A stretch of DNA of 5,272 nucleotides from Bacteroidota bacterium. Its GTDB lineage: Bacteria > Bacteroidota > Bacteroidia > UKL13-3. A program made the position numbers and the translations under genes. The stretch spans positions 1 through 5,272 of the forward strand of contig RDYC01000372.1 of the NCBI GenBank assembly GCA_004293295.1. Reading direction: 5' to 3'. Shown here piece by piece: positions 1-5,272 of the stretch (position 1 is its first letter; every line of letters starts with the position of its first letter). The notes beneath the pieces were generated by a model. The model was not told the origin of the DNA, did not search any database, and was given only the letters and a program-made list of their open reading frames with translations.

Positions 1-3000
1 GCCATGCTTACCCAGTTTAATGCCAACACCGCTCCAAGCCACGAAACCCGCCTGCGCGAAATGAATCCCGTGCATGTACTCAATGGGGGATCGGCCTATT
101 TAAGTTGGTTGTTAATGAACTTAGATGAACAAACCGTGGCCACTGATATTGTGGGCAGCGAAGACGGAAACAGCATTGGTAATTTATGCAACTGCTCAGG
201 CACCACCATGGATTTTACGGAGTACATTGCCGCTAAGCCGGAGTTGACACTGGCCTACTTTAAGGCCCTTTGTGCGGCAGATGAGGTAAACAGCACCAAC
301 GTAGCCAATAACTTGGCCAATGCCATAGGTTTGCCGCAAGCTTATCCGGAAAACAGCACCTTTGAAAATGCCCTGTTGGCCCACCTGAACCACAGCAATG
401 CCAACGTGCATAACAATAGCGCCAATGTTGTATCCAAAATAAACAATATGGGATTAAACGATTGCAACAGTTATCAAGAGGTATTCAATCAATTGTTAAA
501 CCATTCCGATCCAACGGTAGTGCAGCAATACTACAATGTGGTGGCCTATCATCCAGATAGCCGCTTTAGGGCGCGACTAAACTCCCTAAATGCATGCAGC
601 ACAACTGTTAATATGACTAGTTTACTGCAAAGCAGTTATGCGGAAAGTTTTTTACGCGCCATTTACCGCTGGGATGAAAGCAAGTTTCAGGATTTGTTAA
701 CCGCAGCATCCATAACCTACACCAATGTGGATGATGGAGTAAGTGATTTGATGGCACTTGATGTGGCTACCTTGATTACCCACTTAAACACCGTTAGCAT
801 CACCTTTGGCAATAGCAATTTTAATTCCGTATTATTGTATATGTATCTGATGGATGCAGCTAACCTGAACAACATGCTGGAGCAAAGCTTTTTCAACCCT
901 CAATACGGGCACACTTGTATATCAACAAGTGCTTACAAATGTGCTGACCGCATCGGAAATAAAACCACCGATTTGGTAAACCATTTTGGCAACACTACAG
1001 TATGGGATAAATTGCTAGCCTTAAACTATGGAGGAACCACCGTTGACGACAGGGTGGACCACCTGGCCGAAGTAGTAAAAACCACCAACATCCAACACTT
1101 TTTAAGCATAGCCGCCAAATACCAGAAAACGGAAATCAGCACCTACCAACAAGCCAATAACCTGTATGAAGGCACCACCAATGGCATGGAGCAATACTTT
1201 GCCCACATGCAAAACCTACTGCCGGCAACCGTTTACCAGGGCATGATTAACCATTTTATGGGAGCTTCTGCTACTTACAAAGATGTATTTACCCTAAACG
1301 AATGGAACTTGTATGGCAGCAGCCGTTTAGGCGTGCAGCAAGCCAATGTGGTAATAGCCACTGCGCAATACACCGCCACCTACACCAATGGGCAGTTTAC
1401 CAATGTTACCTATAACAACAGTTTGCTTTACGAAATGCCAGTAAGCACCACCGAATTGGTGGTAGAAAGAGGGCGCAAAGCCTATGAGTTAAGCAACCAC
1501 TTGGGCAACGTACTGGCCACCATTAGTGATAAAAAAGTACCCAACTACGGCACCACCCTGTTTAAAGCTGATTTTAGCAGCACGGTGGAAAGTTTTGTAA
1601 ATGATGACCAAGTGGCACCAACCAGTGTTGTATTGGAGAATGGCAGGTTAAAAGTAACCGGTACAGCCAACTTTAGCGGAGTAAAACGCGGCATTGCCAC
1701 CACCCAAACACTCCTAATATCAGGTAAGGTATATACCGTTAAGTTTGCGGTTGCAACAGGCACAAACTTAATAGCCAGTATTAAAAATGGCAGCACCTTG
1801 GCCAGCTTGAGTGTGGTTGGCAATAGCAGTTACAACCCACTTAATCCAAGCTTGGTTAATTACAGCCTAAGTTTTACCGCCAATGGCAGCAGTGCTGAGT
1901 TTGTGATAGTTAAAAACAACAGTGCAGGCACCTCCACCACCTTTTATTTAGACGATGTGGAAGCCATTTACCCAAGCAACTTTAGCCACTACACTGCAGA
2001 GGTAATGAGTGCCACCGATTACTCACCGTTTGGCGCGCCCCTGCCGGGCAGAACATACCAACAAGGGAAGTTTGATGCTAAGGTTGTAAACATGCCTGTA
2101 GGTAGCATTAACAGCATAACAGGGTGGACAAAAATCTTCTGCAATTCAAGCGGTTGCACCCCTGGTACTTCATTGGTTAACCTAAGCACCGTAAGTGGTA
2201 AACTTATGATGCAAACCAGCACACGCTATGCCCAAGCCTATTACACCTTTACCACCATACCGGGTAGGGTGTATAAAGTAAAATACCGCTTAAGTGGGGT
2301 TACCTTTGGTTTAACCAATACCAGTATATTTGCACCTGCCCAACCTAAAGAATTATACACCAGTGCCAACATGTCCATAGCCATGGTAAATAATGTTGAC
2401 CGTGAAATGATATTTACAGCCACGGAAGCCAGTGTGCGGTTTTACATTACCAGAGGATGGGCACCAGGGCAAACCACCCCAGCAGAAGAAGTTTATTTGG
2501 ATTACCTGAACATTACCGAAGTACCAAGCCAAGTAAACACCATCAGTTGCACCAGCATAAACGAAAACATGGTAATGTTGGCCAATAGCGGAGTAGTGAT
2601 GACTAATTTTACCGCAGTGGCCAATGCCCTGAATGCTTACTACAACCGCAACTACACTTATACAGAATACCAAGCAATACTCAACCATTGCACAGACTTA
2701 CCAGCAAGCTATGTACTAGCAAAAGAAGGCGCAGAGGCGGCCAGTGTGAAAGCAAGCTATGCATTTGGATTTAATGGCAAGGAATCCGATAATGAAGTGT
2801 CAGGCATTGGTAATCAGTATGATTATGGTATGCGAATTTACAATCCTCGATTGGGAAGGTTTTTGTCTGTTGATCCATTAACTAAAAATTATTCTATGCT
2901 TACCCCATATCAGTTCGCTAGTAATAGCCCTGTAAGTGGTATAGATTTAGATGGATTAGAGTATTTATTTTACGTATATTCCTTTAAAGCTGGGCAAAAA

Positions 3001-3729
3001 GACCCTCAGATTGAAGTAAAGTGGTATAACGAAAGTCAGTGTAATCAACATGGGCCGGCAGGAATGGGAGTAATGTATGTTTCAAAGTTTTATAATAAAG
3101 CAGGTAAATTGATTTATAGAACGCAGCAAATGGTTAGAAGAGATCAAGAACTACCATGGTATGGTAAAGCCATTGCAGACTTTAATTATAAGGATTATGG
3201 TAATTACCGGGGGCCGTCATCGTTGTATAAATGGACAGGAACAGGTTTTACTGGAAATTATGATTACTCTGTACCAGCGGTAGATGCAGTAGATGAAGCA
3301 GCAAAGAATCATGATCAGGCATATGATGCGATCGGGGCTGTTGGCCAAAATTCTTTAGAAAATGATTGGGGAACAATGCCTGCTGATATTGCGGCTGTAT
3401 CTTCTTGGCAACAAATTGTAAATTTAGGTGTAGGTGCAATTGATCCTTTTAATGGTCAAAGAATAACTCAAGCAGAAATAGATGCTGCAAACGATGGAAT
3501 AACATATTTCAATATGCAAATCAACAGTAAAATCGGTGATATTAGTAGCTTCATGGAGAAAAACTATTCAAATCTTTCTGCCGGAATGGGTAAGCAGAGC
3601 CACTATAACTTATTTCTGCAAATTTATATGGAAAAGAATGAACAAGGCACTTACACAAGGAAAGAAGGTATGTGGAATTATAATCAAGAGGACAAATCCT
3701 GGACTCCAGTGTCTCCTGAATCTGAATAA
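1..3729 (+). CDS. Rhs-family polymorphic toxin, 5'-partial, with predicted phospholipase A2-like C-terminal tip
   Basis: The frame is open from base 1 and ends at TAA 3727-3729. The ATG at base 4 is only the first in view; Rhs shells are normally much longer, so I treat the gene as cut by the window edge. Residues are numbered from that ATG. Seen in order: a helix-rich, N/T/S-rich region (1-430); YGSSRLG (437-443); YELSNHLGNVLATISDKK (494-511); a beta-rich module (about 520-657); DYSPFG (672-677); a second beta-rich module (about 684-841); the Rhs-associated core with FGFNGKESDNE and GRFLSVDPLTKNY (921-986); and a variable tip (987-1241). Rhs proteins form a beta-shell that encloses and delivers a C-terminal toxin. 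The tip has YRGPSS (1068-1073) and HDQAY (1103-1107), resembling the calcium loop and catalytic helix of phospholipase A2. The secretion route cannot be seen because the N-terminus is missing. Family membership is secure; the toxin activity is inferred. Confidence 0.92.
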   Translation, partial: AMLTQFNANTAPSHETRLREMNPVHVLNGGSAYLSWLLMNLDEQTVATDIVGSEDGNSIGNLCNCSGTTMDFTEYIAAKPELTLAYFKALCAADEVNSTNVANNLANAIGLPQAYPENSTFENALLAHLNHSNANVHNNSANVVSKINNMGLNDCNSYQEVFNQLLNHSDPTVVQQYYNVVAYHPDSRFRARLNSLNACSTTVNMTSLLQSSYAESFLRAIYRWDESKFQDLLTAASITYTNVDDGVSDLMALDVATLITHLNTVSITFGNSNFNSVLLYMYLMDAANLNNMLEQSFFNPQYGHTCISTSAYKCADRIGNKTTDLVNHFGNTTVWDKLLALNYGGTTVDDRVDHLAEVVKTTNIQHFLSIAAKYQKTEISTYQQANNLYEGTTNGMEQYFAHMQNLLPATVYQGMINHFMGASATYKDVFTLNEWNLYGSSRLGVQQANVVIATAQYTATYTNGQFTNVTYNNSLLYEMPVSTTELVVERGRKAYELSNHLGNVLATISDKKVPNYGTTLFKADFSSTVESFVNDDQVAPTSVVLENGRLKVTGTANFSGVKRGIATTQTLLISGKVYTVKFAVATGTNLIASIKNGSTLASLSVVGNSSYNPLNPSLVNYSLSFTANGSSAEFVIVKNNSAGTSTTFYLDDVEAIYPSNFSHYTAEVMSATDYSPFGAPLPGRTYQQGKFDAKVVNMPVGSINSITGWTKIFCNSSGCTPGTSLVNLSTVSGKLMMQTSTRYAQAYYTFTTIPGRVYKVKYRLSGVTFGLTNTSIFAPAQPKELYTSANMSIAMVNNVDREMIFTATEASVRFYITRGWAPGQTTPAEEVYLDYLNITEVPSQVNTISCTSINENMVMLANSGVVMTNFTAVANALNAYYNRNYTYTEYQAILNHCTDLPASYVLAKEGAEAASVKASYAFGFNGKESDNEVSGIGNQYDYGMRIYNPRLGRFLSVDPLTKNYSMLTPYQFASNSPVSGIDLDGLEYLFYVYSFKAGQKDPQIEVKWYNESQCNQHGPAGMGVMYVSKFYNKAGKLIYRTQQMVRRDQELPWYGKAIADFNYKDYGNYRGPSSLYKWTGTGFTGNYDYSVPAVDAVDEAAKNHDQAYDAIGAVGQNSLENDWGTMPADIAAVSSWQQIVNLGVGAIDPFNGQRITQAEIDAANDGITYFNMQINSKIGDISSFMEKNYSNLSAGMGKQSHYNLFLQIYMEKNEQGTYTRKEGMWNYNQEDKSWTPVSPESE
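4..1293 (+). other. Helix-rich N-terminal region of the Rhs protein (unrecognised)
   Basis: Residues 1-430 do not show the usual YD-repeat pattern of an Rhs shell. They are rich in Leu, Asn, Thr and Ser and read as a run of amphipathic helices. Phrases such as LLAHLNHS, QLLNHSDPTVV, LITHLNTVS, DLVNHFGNT and MINHFMGAS recur irregularly, with an L-x-x-H/N-pattern that could be degenerate helical repeats. Two cysteines are close together in NLCNCSG (about 61-67). In related Bacteroidota Rhs proteins the YGSSRLG motif that follows comes directly after YD repeats, so this stretch may be an insertion into the shell. I do not recognise a domain family and assign no function. Confidence 0.4.
1561..1974 (+). 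other. Carbohydrate-binding-like beta-sandwich module A (inserted in Rhs shell)
   Basis: Residues about 520-657 have alternating hydrophobic/polar strands and end with FYLDDVEAIYP. A terminal F-Y-x-D-D-V strand is typical of CBM4/9-like and other jelly-roll sugar- or surface-binding modules. An earlier strand, SGKVYTVKFAV, matches the usual G-x-x-Y-x-x-x-F strand of these folds. The module lies between the NHLGNVL and DYSPFG motifs, which in many Bacteroidota Rhs proteins are separated by a much shorter segment. The fold is inferred from strand pattern only; ligand unknown. Confidence 0.5.
2053..2526 (+). other. Carbohydrate-binding-like beta-sandwich module B (inserted in Rhs shell)
   Basis: Residues about 684-841 repeat the strand signature of module A: TTIPGRVYKVKYRLSG corresponds to SGKVYTVKFAV, and EEVYLDYLNITEV corresponds to FYLDDVEAIYP. 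The two modules are therefore probably divergent copies of one fold. Module B interrupts the shell between DYSPFG...GR and FGFNGKESDNE, motifs that sit only about ten residues apart in typical Bacteroidota Rhs proteins. Two cysteines (in FCNSSGC) could form a disulphide if the protein is exported. Ligand unknown. Confidence 0.5.
2764..2961 (+). other. Rhs repeat-associated core domain
   Basis: Residues 921-986 are the conserved Rhs-associated core that closes the shell ahead of the toxin. Visible motifs are FGFNGKESDNE, GNQYDYGMRIYNPRLGRF, SVDPLTKNY, LTPYQFASNSP and IDLDGLE. This is the Bacteroidota version of the core. The DPxGL site at which classical Rhs proteins cleave off their toxin reads D-L-D-G-L here (981-985), so the proline is absent. 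Whether the tip is released by self-cleavage is therefore uncertain. Confidence 0.9.
2962..3726 (+). other. Toxin tip: predicted phospholipase A2-like domain
   Basis: Residues 987-1241 follow the core and form the variable effector. Two separated motifs suggest phospholipase A2. GNYRGPSS (1066-1073) resembles the Y-x-G-P-G calcium loop. VDEAAKNHDQAYD (1096-1108) resembles the D-x-x-A-x-x-H-D-x-x-Y helix of parvovirus VP1 and some bacterial enzymes, with His1103/Asp1104 as the catalytic pair start. Asp1121 or Asp1128 could be the later catalytic Asp. Only one cysteine (1013) is present, as expected for the disulphide-free type. Such enzymes hydrolyse the sn-2 ester of phospholipids. The loop-to-His spacing (35 residues) is longer than in parvoviruses and the loop lacks its final Gly. 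This is an inference from motifs; other tip folds remain possible. Confidence 0.6.
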
Positions 3730-3739
3730 ATGTTCACTT

Positions 3740-4231
3740 ATGAAAACAACAGGAAAAATTATCTTAGGAGCTTTGAGCATCATCCTTCTTTGTTGGTTAG
3801 GACTCAATCTTTTTTATGTGCCAAAGTATTATACTGACAACAAGAGTGATAGATGGATTACAATATCCTCCGACAATAACATGAAAGAAAAAATTATAAA
3901 CTACGTTGATTCTGCAAATGAACAGGACGGAAAATTTATAGTCCCAGATAAATGGTTAAGTTTAATGTCTGAAGTAGATAGCTCAGGGTCAACATTTGAC
4001 CATAAAGTAATTTACTTTTCAGAGGCTCCAGAGGAAATGTATTTTGTCGAATTTACTCCTATGCCAAATGTTAGAGCAATTTATAACCCACAGTTAAGTA
4101 GACACCATTGGATTTGGGGTACTAAGAAAATTTCTGTTTCAGATCAAAATAGAATTGTCGTGAGATTTAAATCAGAGATTATCACTCCGGGTAGTGTACC
4201 ATTCATCACTTTTGAAAATGGTAAAAAATAA
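3740..4231 (+). CDS. Putative membrane-anchored immunity protein to the Rhs toxin
   Basis: The 163-residue product starts at ATG 3740, ten bases after the Rhs stop. Upstream in-frame extension into the Rhs gene (to 3536) would overlap it by 194 bases and is less likely; the ATG at 3730 is in another frame. No Shine-Dalgarno is visible, as is common in Bacteroidota, so translational coupling to the Rhs gene is plausible. Residues 7-27 form one hydrophobic segment preceded by Lys2 and Lys6, which predicts N-in topology with the remaining ~135 residues outside the cytoplasm. No lipobox is convincing, since the residue before Cys18 is Leu. I recognise no named family in the soluble part, which is beta-rich and has a VYFSEAPEE-like acidic stretch near the middle. 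The immunity role rests on position directly after a toxin tip, matching low GC, and a location that suits a lipid-attacking toxin. Confidence 0.62.
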   Translation: MKTTGKIILGALSIILLCWLGLNLFYVPKYYTDNKSDRWITISSDNNMKEKIINYVDSANEQDGKFIVPDKWLSLMSEVDSSGSTFDHKVIYFSEAPEEMYFVEFTPMPNVRAIYNPQLSRHHWIWGTKKISVSDQNRIVVRFKSEIITPGSVPFITFENGKK

Positions 4232-4264
4232 TAAGCTGAAAATCAATGCGGTTTAAAGCTGTTT

Positions 4265-4306
4265 CAAATAAAAAGGAGAGGTTATTTAGCCTCTCCTTTT
4301 TATTTG
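4265..4306. terminator. Bidirectional intrinsic terminator
   Basis: A perfect 17-bp stem pairs 4265-4281 with 4290-4306 around the 8-base loop TTATTTAG. The GC-rich core (GGAGAGG/CCTCTCC) is flanked by an A-run on the left and a T-run on the right, so either strand yields hairpin plus U-tract. It lies 34 bases after the immunity gene stop and would end the toxin/immunity transcript and shield it from transcription coming from the IS side. Confidence 0.88.
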
Positions 4307-4334
4307 CGATAGCTTAGGGCTTATAAAATAAGGG

Positions 4335-4359
4335 TTTTAAAAACCTACGTGTACCATTT
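4335..4359 (+). repeat. Candidate left inverted repeat of the IS1-type element
   Basis: This stretch pairs with the complement of 5032-5056 at 17 of 25 positions, including the blocks TTT, AAAA and ACGTGT. It precedes the transposase ATG by 14 bases and may also carry its promoter. The outer limit is approximate. Confidence 0.4.
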
Positions 4360-4373
4360 ATCACCTAAAAACC

Positions 4374-4661
4374 ATGAAATGCCAATACTGTAAAGGGAAT
4401 TGCATTAAAAAAGGTTGTTATAAAAGACGCCAATTGTACCAATGTAAAAACTGCAAGAAATATCAAAGAACAACTTATGTAAAACCCAAAATACAAGAGA
4501 CAAAAAAGAACCAAATCAAATTATATCATAATGAAGGATTGGGAATAAGTTCCATAAGCAGGATATTAACCATATCAAAAAGTAGTGTACAACGTAAACT
4601 AACAGAACTAGCCAAGCAACAACCAAAACCAGTAATACAAGAAACCCAACAAAGTTTATGA
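4374..4661 (+). CDS. IS1-type transposase N-terminal half (InsA-like, zinc ribbon and HTH)
   Basis: The 95-residue product starts at ATG 4374. Cys3-x2-Cys6 and Cys24-x2-Cys27 form the zinc ribbon typical of IS1 InsA. A helix-turn-helix follows at about residues 55-77 (GLGISSISRILTISKSSVQR). Together these bind the element's ends; alone, InsA acts as a repressor of transposition. In IS1 a -1 ribosomal frameshift near the end of insA fuses it to insB. Here the frame closes at TGA 4659-4661, and the catalytic half continues in the frame reached by +1 (or -2), not -1. Either an indel has broken a formerly single gene, or an unusual recoding event occurs. The protein itself looks intact. Confidence 0.85.
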   Translation: MKCQYCKGNCIKKGCYKRRQLYQCKNCKKYQRTTYVKPKIQETKKNQIKLYHNEGLGISSISRILTISKSSVQRKLTELAKQQPKPVIQETQQSL

Positions 4662-5028
4662 AGTAGATGAATTAAGAACCTACATTGGTAATAAAAAGCA
4701 AGAGTGTTGGATAATTTATGCACTCAACAAAACCACCAAACAAGTGATAGATTTTGTGGTAGGCAGAAGAACCAAAGCAAACATTAAACAAGTAATAGAT
4801 ACCTTACATGCATTAAATCCGAAGAAAATATTTACCGACAAACTATCATCATACACTACATTAATTAATCATAAAATACATGTTGCATCAGCCTATAAAA
4901 TCAACCACATCGAAAGGAGAAATTTAGAACTAAGAAAAGACATCAAATGTTTAAACAGAAAAACAATATGCTATCCCAAAAGTCAAGAAATGCTAACCAC
5001 AAAACTGAAATTATATTTTAATTCATAA
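4636..5028 (+). pseudogene. IS1-type transposase catalytic half (InsB-like, DDE), no own start
   Basis: This frame is open from 4636 (after a TAA at 4633-4635) to TAA 5026-5028 and overlaps the end of the upstream half by about 25 bases. Recognisable IS1 sequence begins at YEVDELRTYIG. The DDE residues are all present: Asp at 4666-4668 (YEVDEL), Asp at 4837-4839 (IFTDKL) and Glu at 4912-4914 (INHIERRNL). The conserved LNRKTIC and KSQEM segment follows. No ATG precedes the first catalytic Asp; the GTG at 4744 would remove it. The half can therefore act only as a fusion with the upstream one, through +1/-2 recoding or before a frame-breaking mutation. I call it a probable pseudogene half with an intact catalytic triad. 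Confidence 0.75.
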
Positions 5029-5031
5029 TAA

Positions 5032-5056
5032 AAAAAGCACACGTTTAATTTTGAAA
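5032..5056 (-). repeat. Candidate right inverted repeat of the IS1-type element
   Basis: The partner of 4335-4359, starting four bases after the transposase stop. The shared core is ACACGT at 5039-5044. The outer limit is approximate. Confidence 0.4.
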
Positions 5057-5071
5057 TATCAACCAGATACG

Positions 5072-5094
5072 GTAAATTTACAGAGTAAATTTAT
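5072..5094. other. AT-rich hairpin / duplicated palindrome
   Basis: GTAAATTTAC (5072-5081) is itself palindromic, and GTAAATTTA recurs at 5085-5093. The two copies can pair over 9 Watson-Crick bases plus a G-U across an AGA loop. No T-tract follows, so it is not a standard terminator. It could be an operator-like site or a weak hairpin in the gap between the IS and whatever lies to the right. The role is unknown. Confidence 0.3.
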
Positions 5095-5170
5095 ACAAGT
5101 TGTAAAAGCCTACATGCTTTGTTTTTATTGGGTTTTATTTGCAATGTGTATAAAATTTGTAAACTATTAA

Positions 5171-5272
5171 AAAATAATTCCCTTGCAAGGAACATCGTTT
5201 AAATTTTGGTATAGCCCAATAGCAAAGGTAAATGTAGCAGCCAACTATCCTGTATTTAGTTTTGGTACAGAT
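5171..5272 (+). other. Short open frame running off the right edge (possible gene fragment)
   Basis: After a TAA at 5168-5170 this frame stays open to the window end (34 codons) and reads K-I-I-P-L-Q-G-T-S-F-K-F-W-Y-S-P and onward to FSFGTD. Its residues and codon use look protein-like, but no ATG is present and only TTG at 5183 could start it. An opposite-strand frame is also open from the edge to a stop at 5135-5137, but its Cys/Tyr-rich product looks less natural. It could be a gene start with a rare codon, a remnant cut off by the IS, or chance. No product can be named. Confidence 0.22.

Larger units (their letters stand above)
4335..5056 (+). mobile_element. IS1-family insertion sequence, frame-disrupted
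   Basis: The element holds two transposase halves matching IS1 InsA and InsB. Candidate ends are an imperfect inverted repeat: 4335-4359 pairs with 5032-5056 at 17 of 25 positions, including an unbroken ACGTGT/ACACGT core (4347-4352 and 5039-5044). The right repeat starts a few bases after the transposase stop, as in IS1, and the length (about 720 bp) is close to the 768 bp of IS1. No convincing target duplication directly abuts these ends, so the exact borders are uncertain. The element sits just beyond the terminator of the toxin/immunity unit. Confidence 0.7.

Noticed and set aside
196..2688. Several reverse-strand open frames of 60-111 codons
   Set aside because: They lie wholly within the Rhs gene, have no signature motifs, and reflect the low frequency of antisense stops in its codon use.
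4..2910. Shared ATGCTTACCC at 4-13 and within the Rhs core near 2897
   Set aside because: A ten-base match coding for Met-Leu-Thr in both places, with no extension on either side; chance is sufficient.
3536..3739. Upstream extension of the immunity frame to an ATG at 3536
   Set aside because: It would overlap the Rhs coding sequence by 194 bases and put the hydrophobic segment in the middle of the protein. The ATG at 3740, just before the membrane segment, is the natural start.
4194..4365. Near-identical 17-mers (15 of 17 identical) at 4194-4210 and 4349-4365
   Set aside because: One lies in the end of the immunity gene and the other just ahead of the transposase, hinting at an IS end. A rough estimate gives about one such pair by chance in a window this size, so I do not call it a repeat.
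1..5272. CRISPR arrays, tRNA or rRNA genes
   Set aside because: No regularly spaced repeats and no cloverleaf or ribosomal RNA sequence are visible on either strand.

Overview
The window looks like accessory DNA from a member of the Bacteroidota. The signs are an Rhs-family protein with the Bacteroidota signature motifs (YGSSRLG, YELSNHLGNVLATISDKK, DYSPFG, GRFLSVDPLTKNY), little or no Shine-Dalgarno sequence ahead of the genes, and a low-GC IS1-type transposase. No species can be named from the sequence alone.

Layout. (1) Bases 1-3729 encode the C-terminal 1,242 residues of a large Rhs/polymorphic-toxin protein whose 5' end lies outside the window. Within it, in order, are a long helix-rich region, scattered Rhs signature motifs, two beta-rich carbohydrate-binding-like modules inserted between those motifs, the Rhs-associated core (residues about 921-986) and a C-terminal toxin tip (about 987-1241). 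The tip carries a YRGPSS loop and a VDEAAKNHDQAYD motif. These resemble the calcium loop and catalytic helix of phospholipase A2, particularly the parvovirus VP1 type. (2) Ten bases downstream, 3740-4231 encodes a 163-residue protein with one N-terminal membrane segment, in the position of an immunity gene. (3) A 17-bp perfect hairpin at 4265-4306 closes this toxin/immunity unit in both directions. (4) A degraded or recoded IS1-family element follows (about 4335-5056). Its zinc-ribbon/HTH half and its DDE catalytic half lie in different frames. (5) The last 200 bases are AT-rich and non-coding, with a small hairpin and a short open frame running off the right edge.

Working together. The proposed system is a contact-dependent or secreted antagonism module. 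An Rhs shell with sugar-binding-like inserts would deliver a predicted membrane-lipid-cleaving tip, and a membrane-tethered, outward-facing neighbour would protect the producer. The base composition falls from about 43-58% GC in sampled blocks of the Rhs shell to about 28-33% in the tip, immunity gene and IS. This fits the usual pattern of exchangeable toxin tips and mobile elements at the 3' ends of rhs genes. The phospholipase assignment and the immunity role are inferences from motifs and position, not demonstrated.
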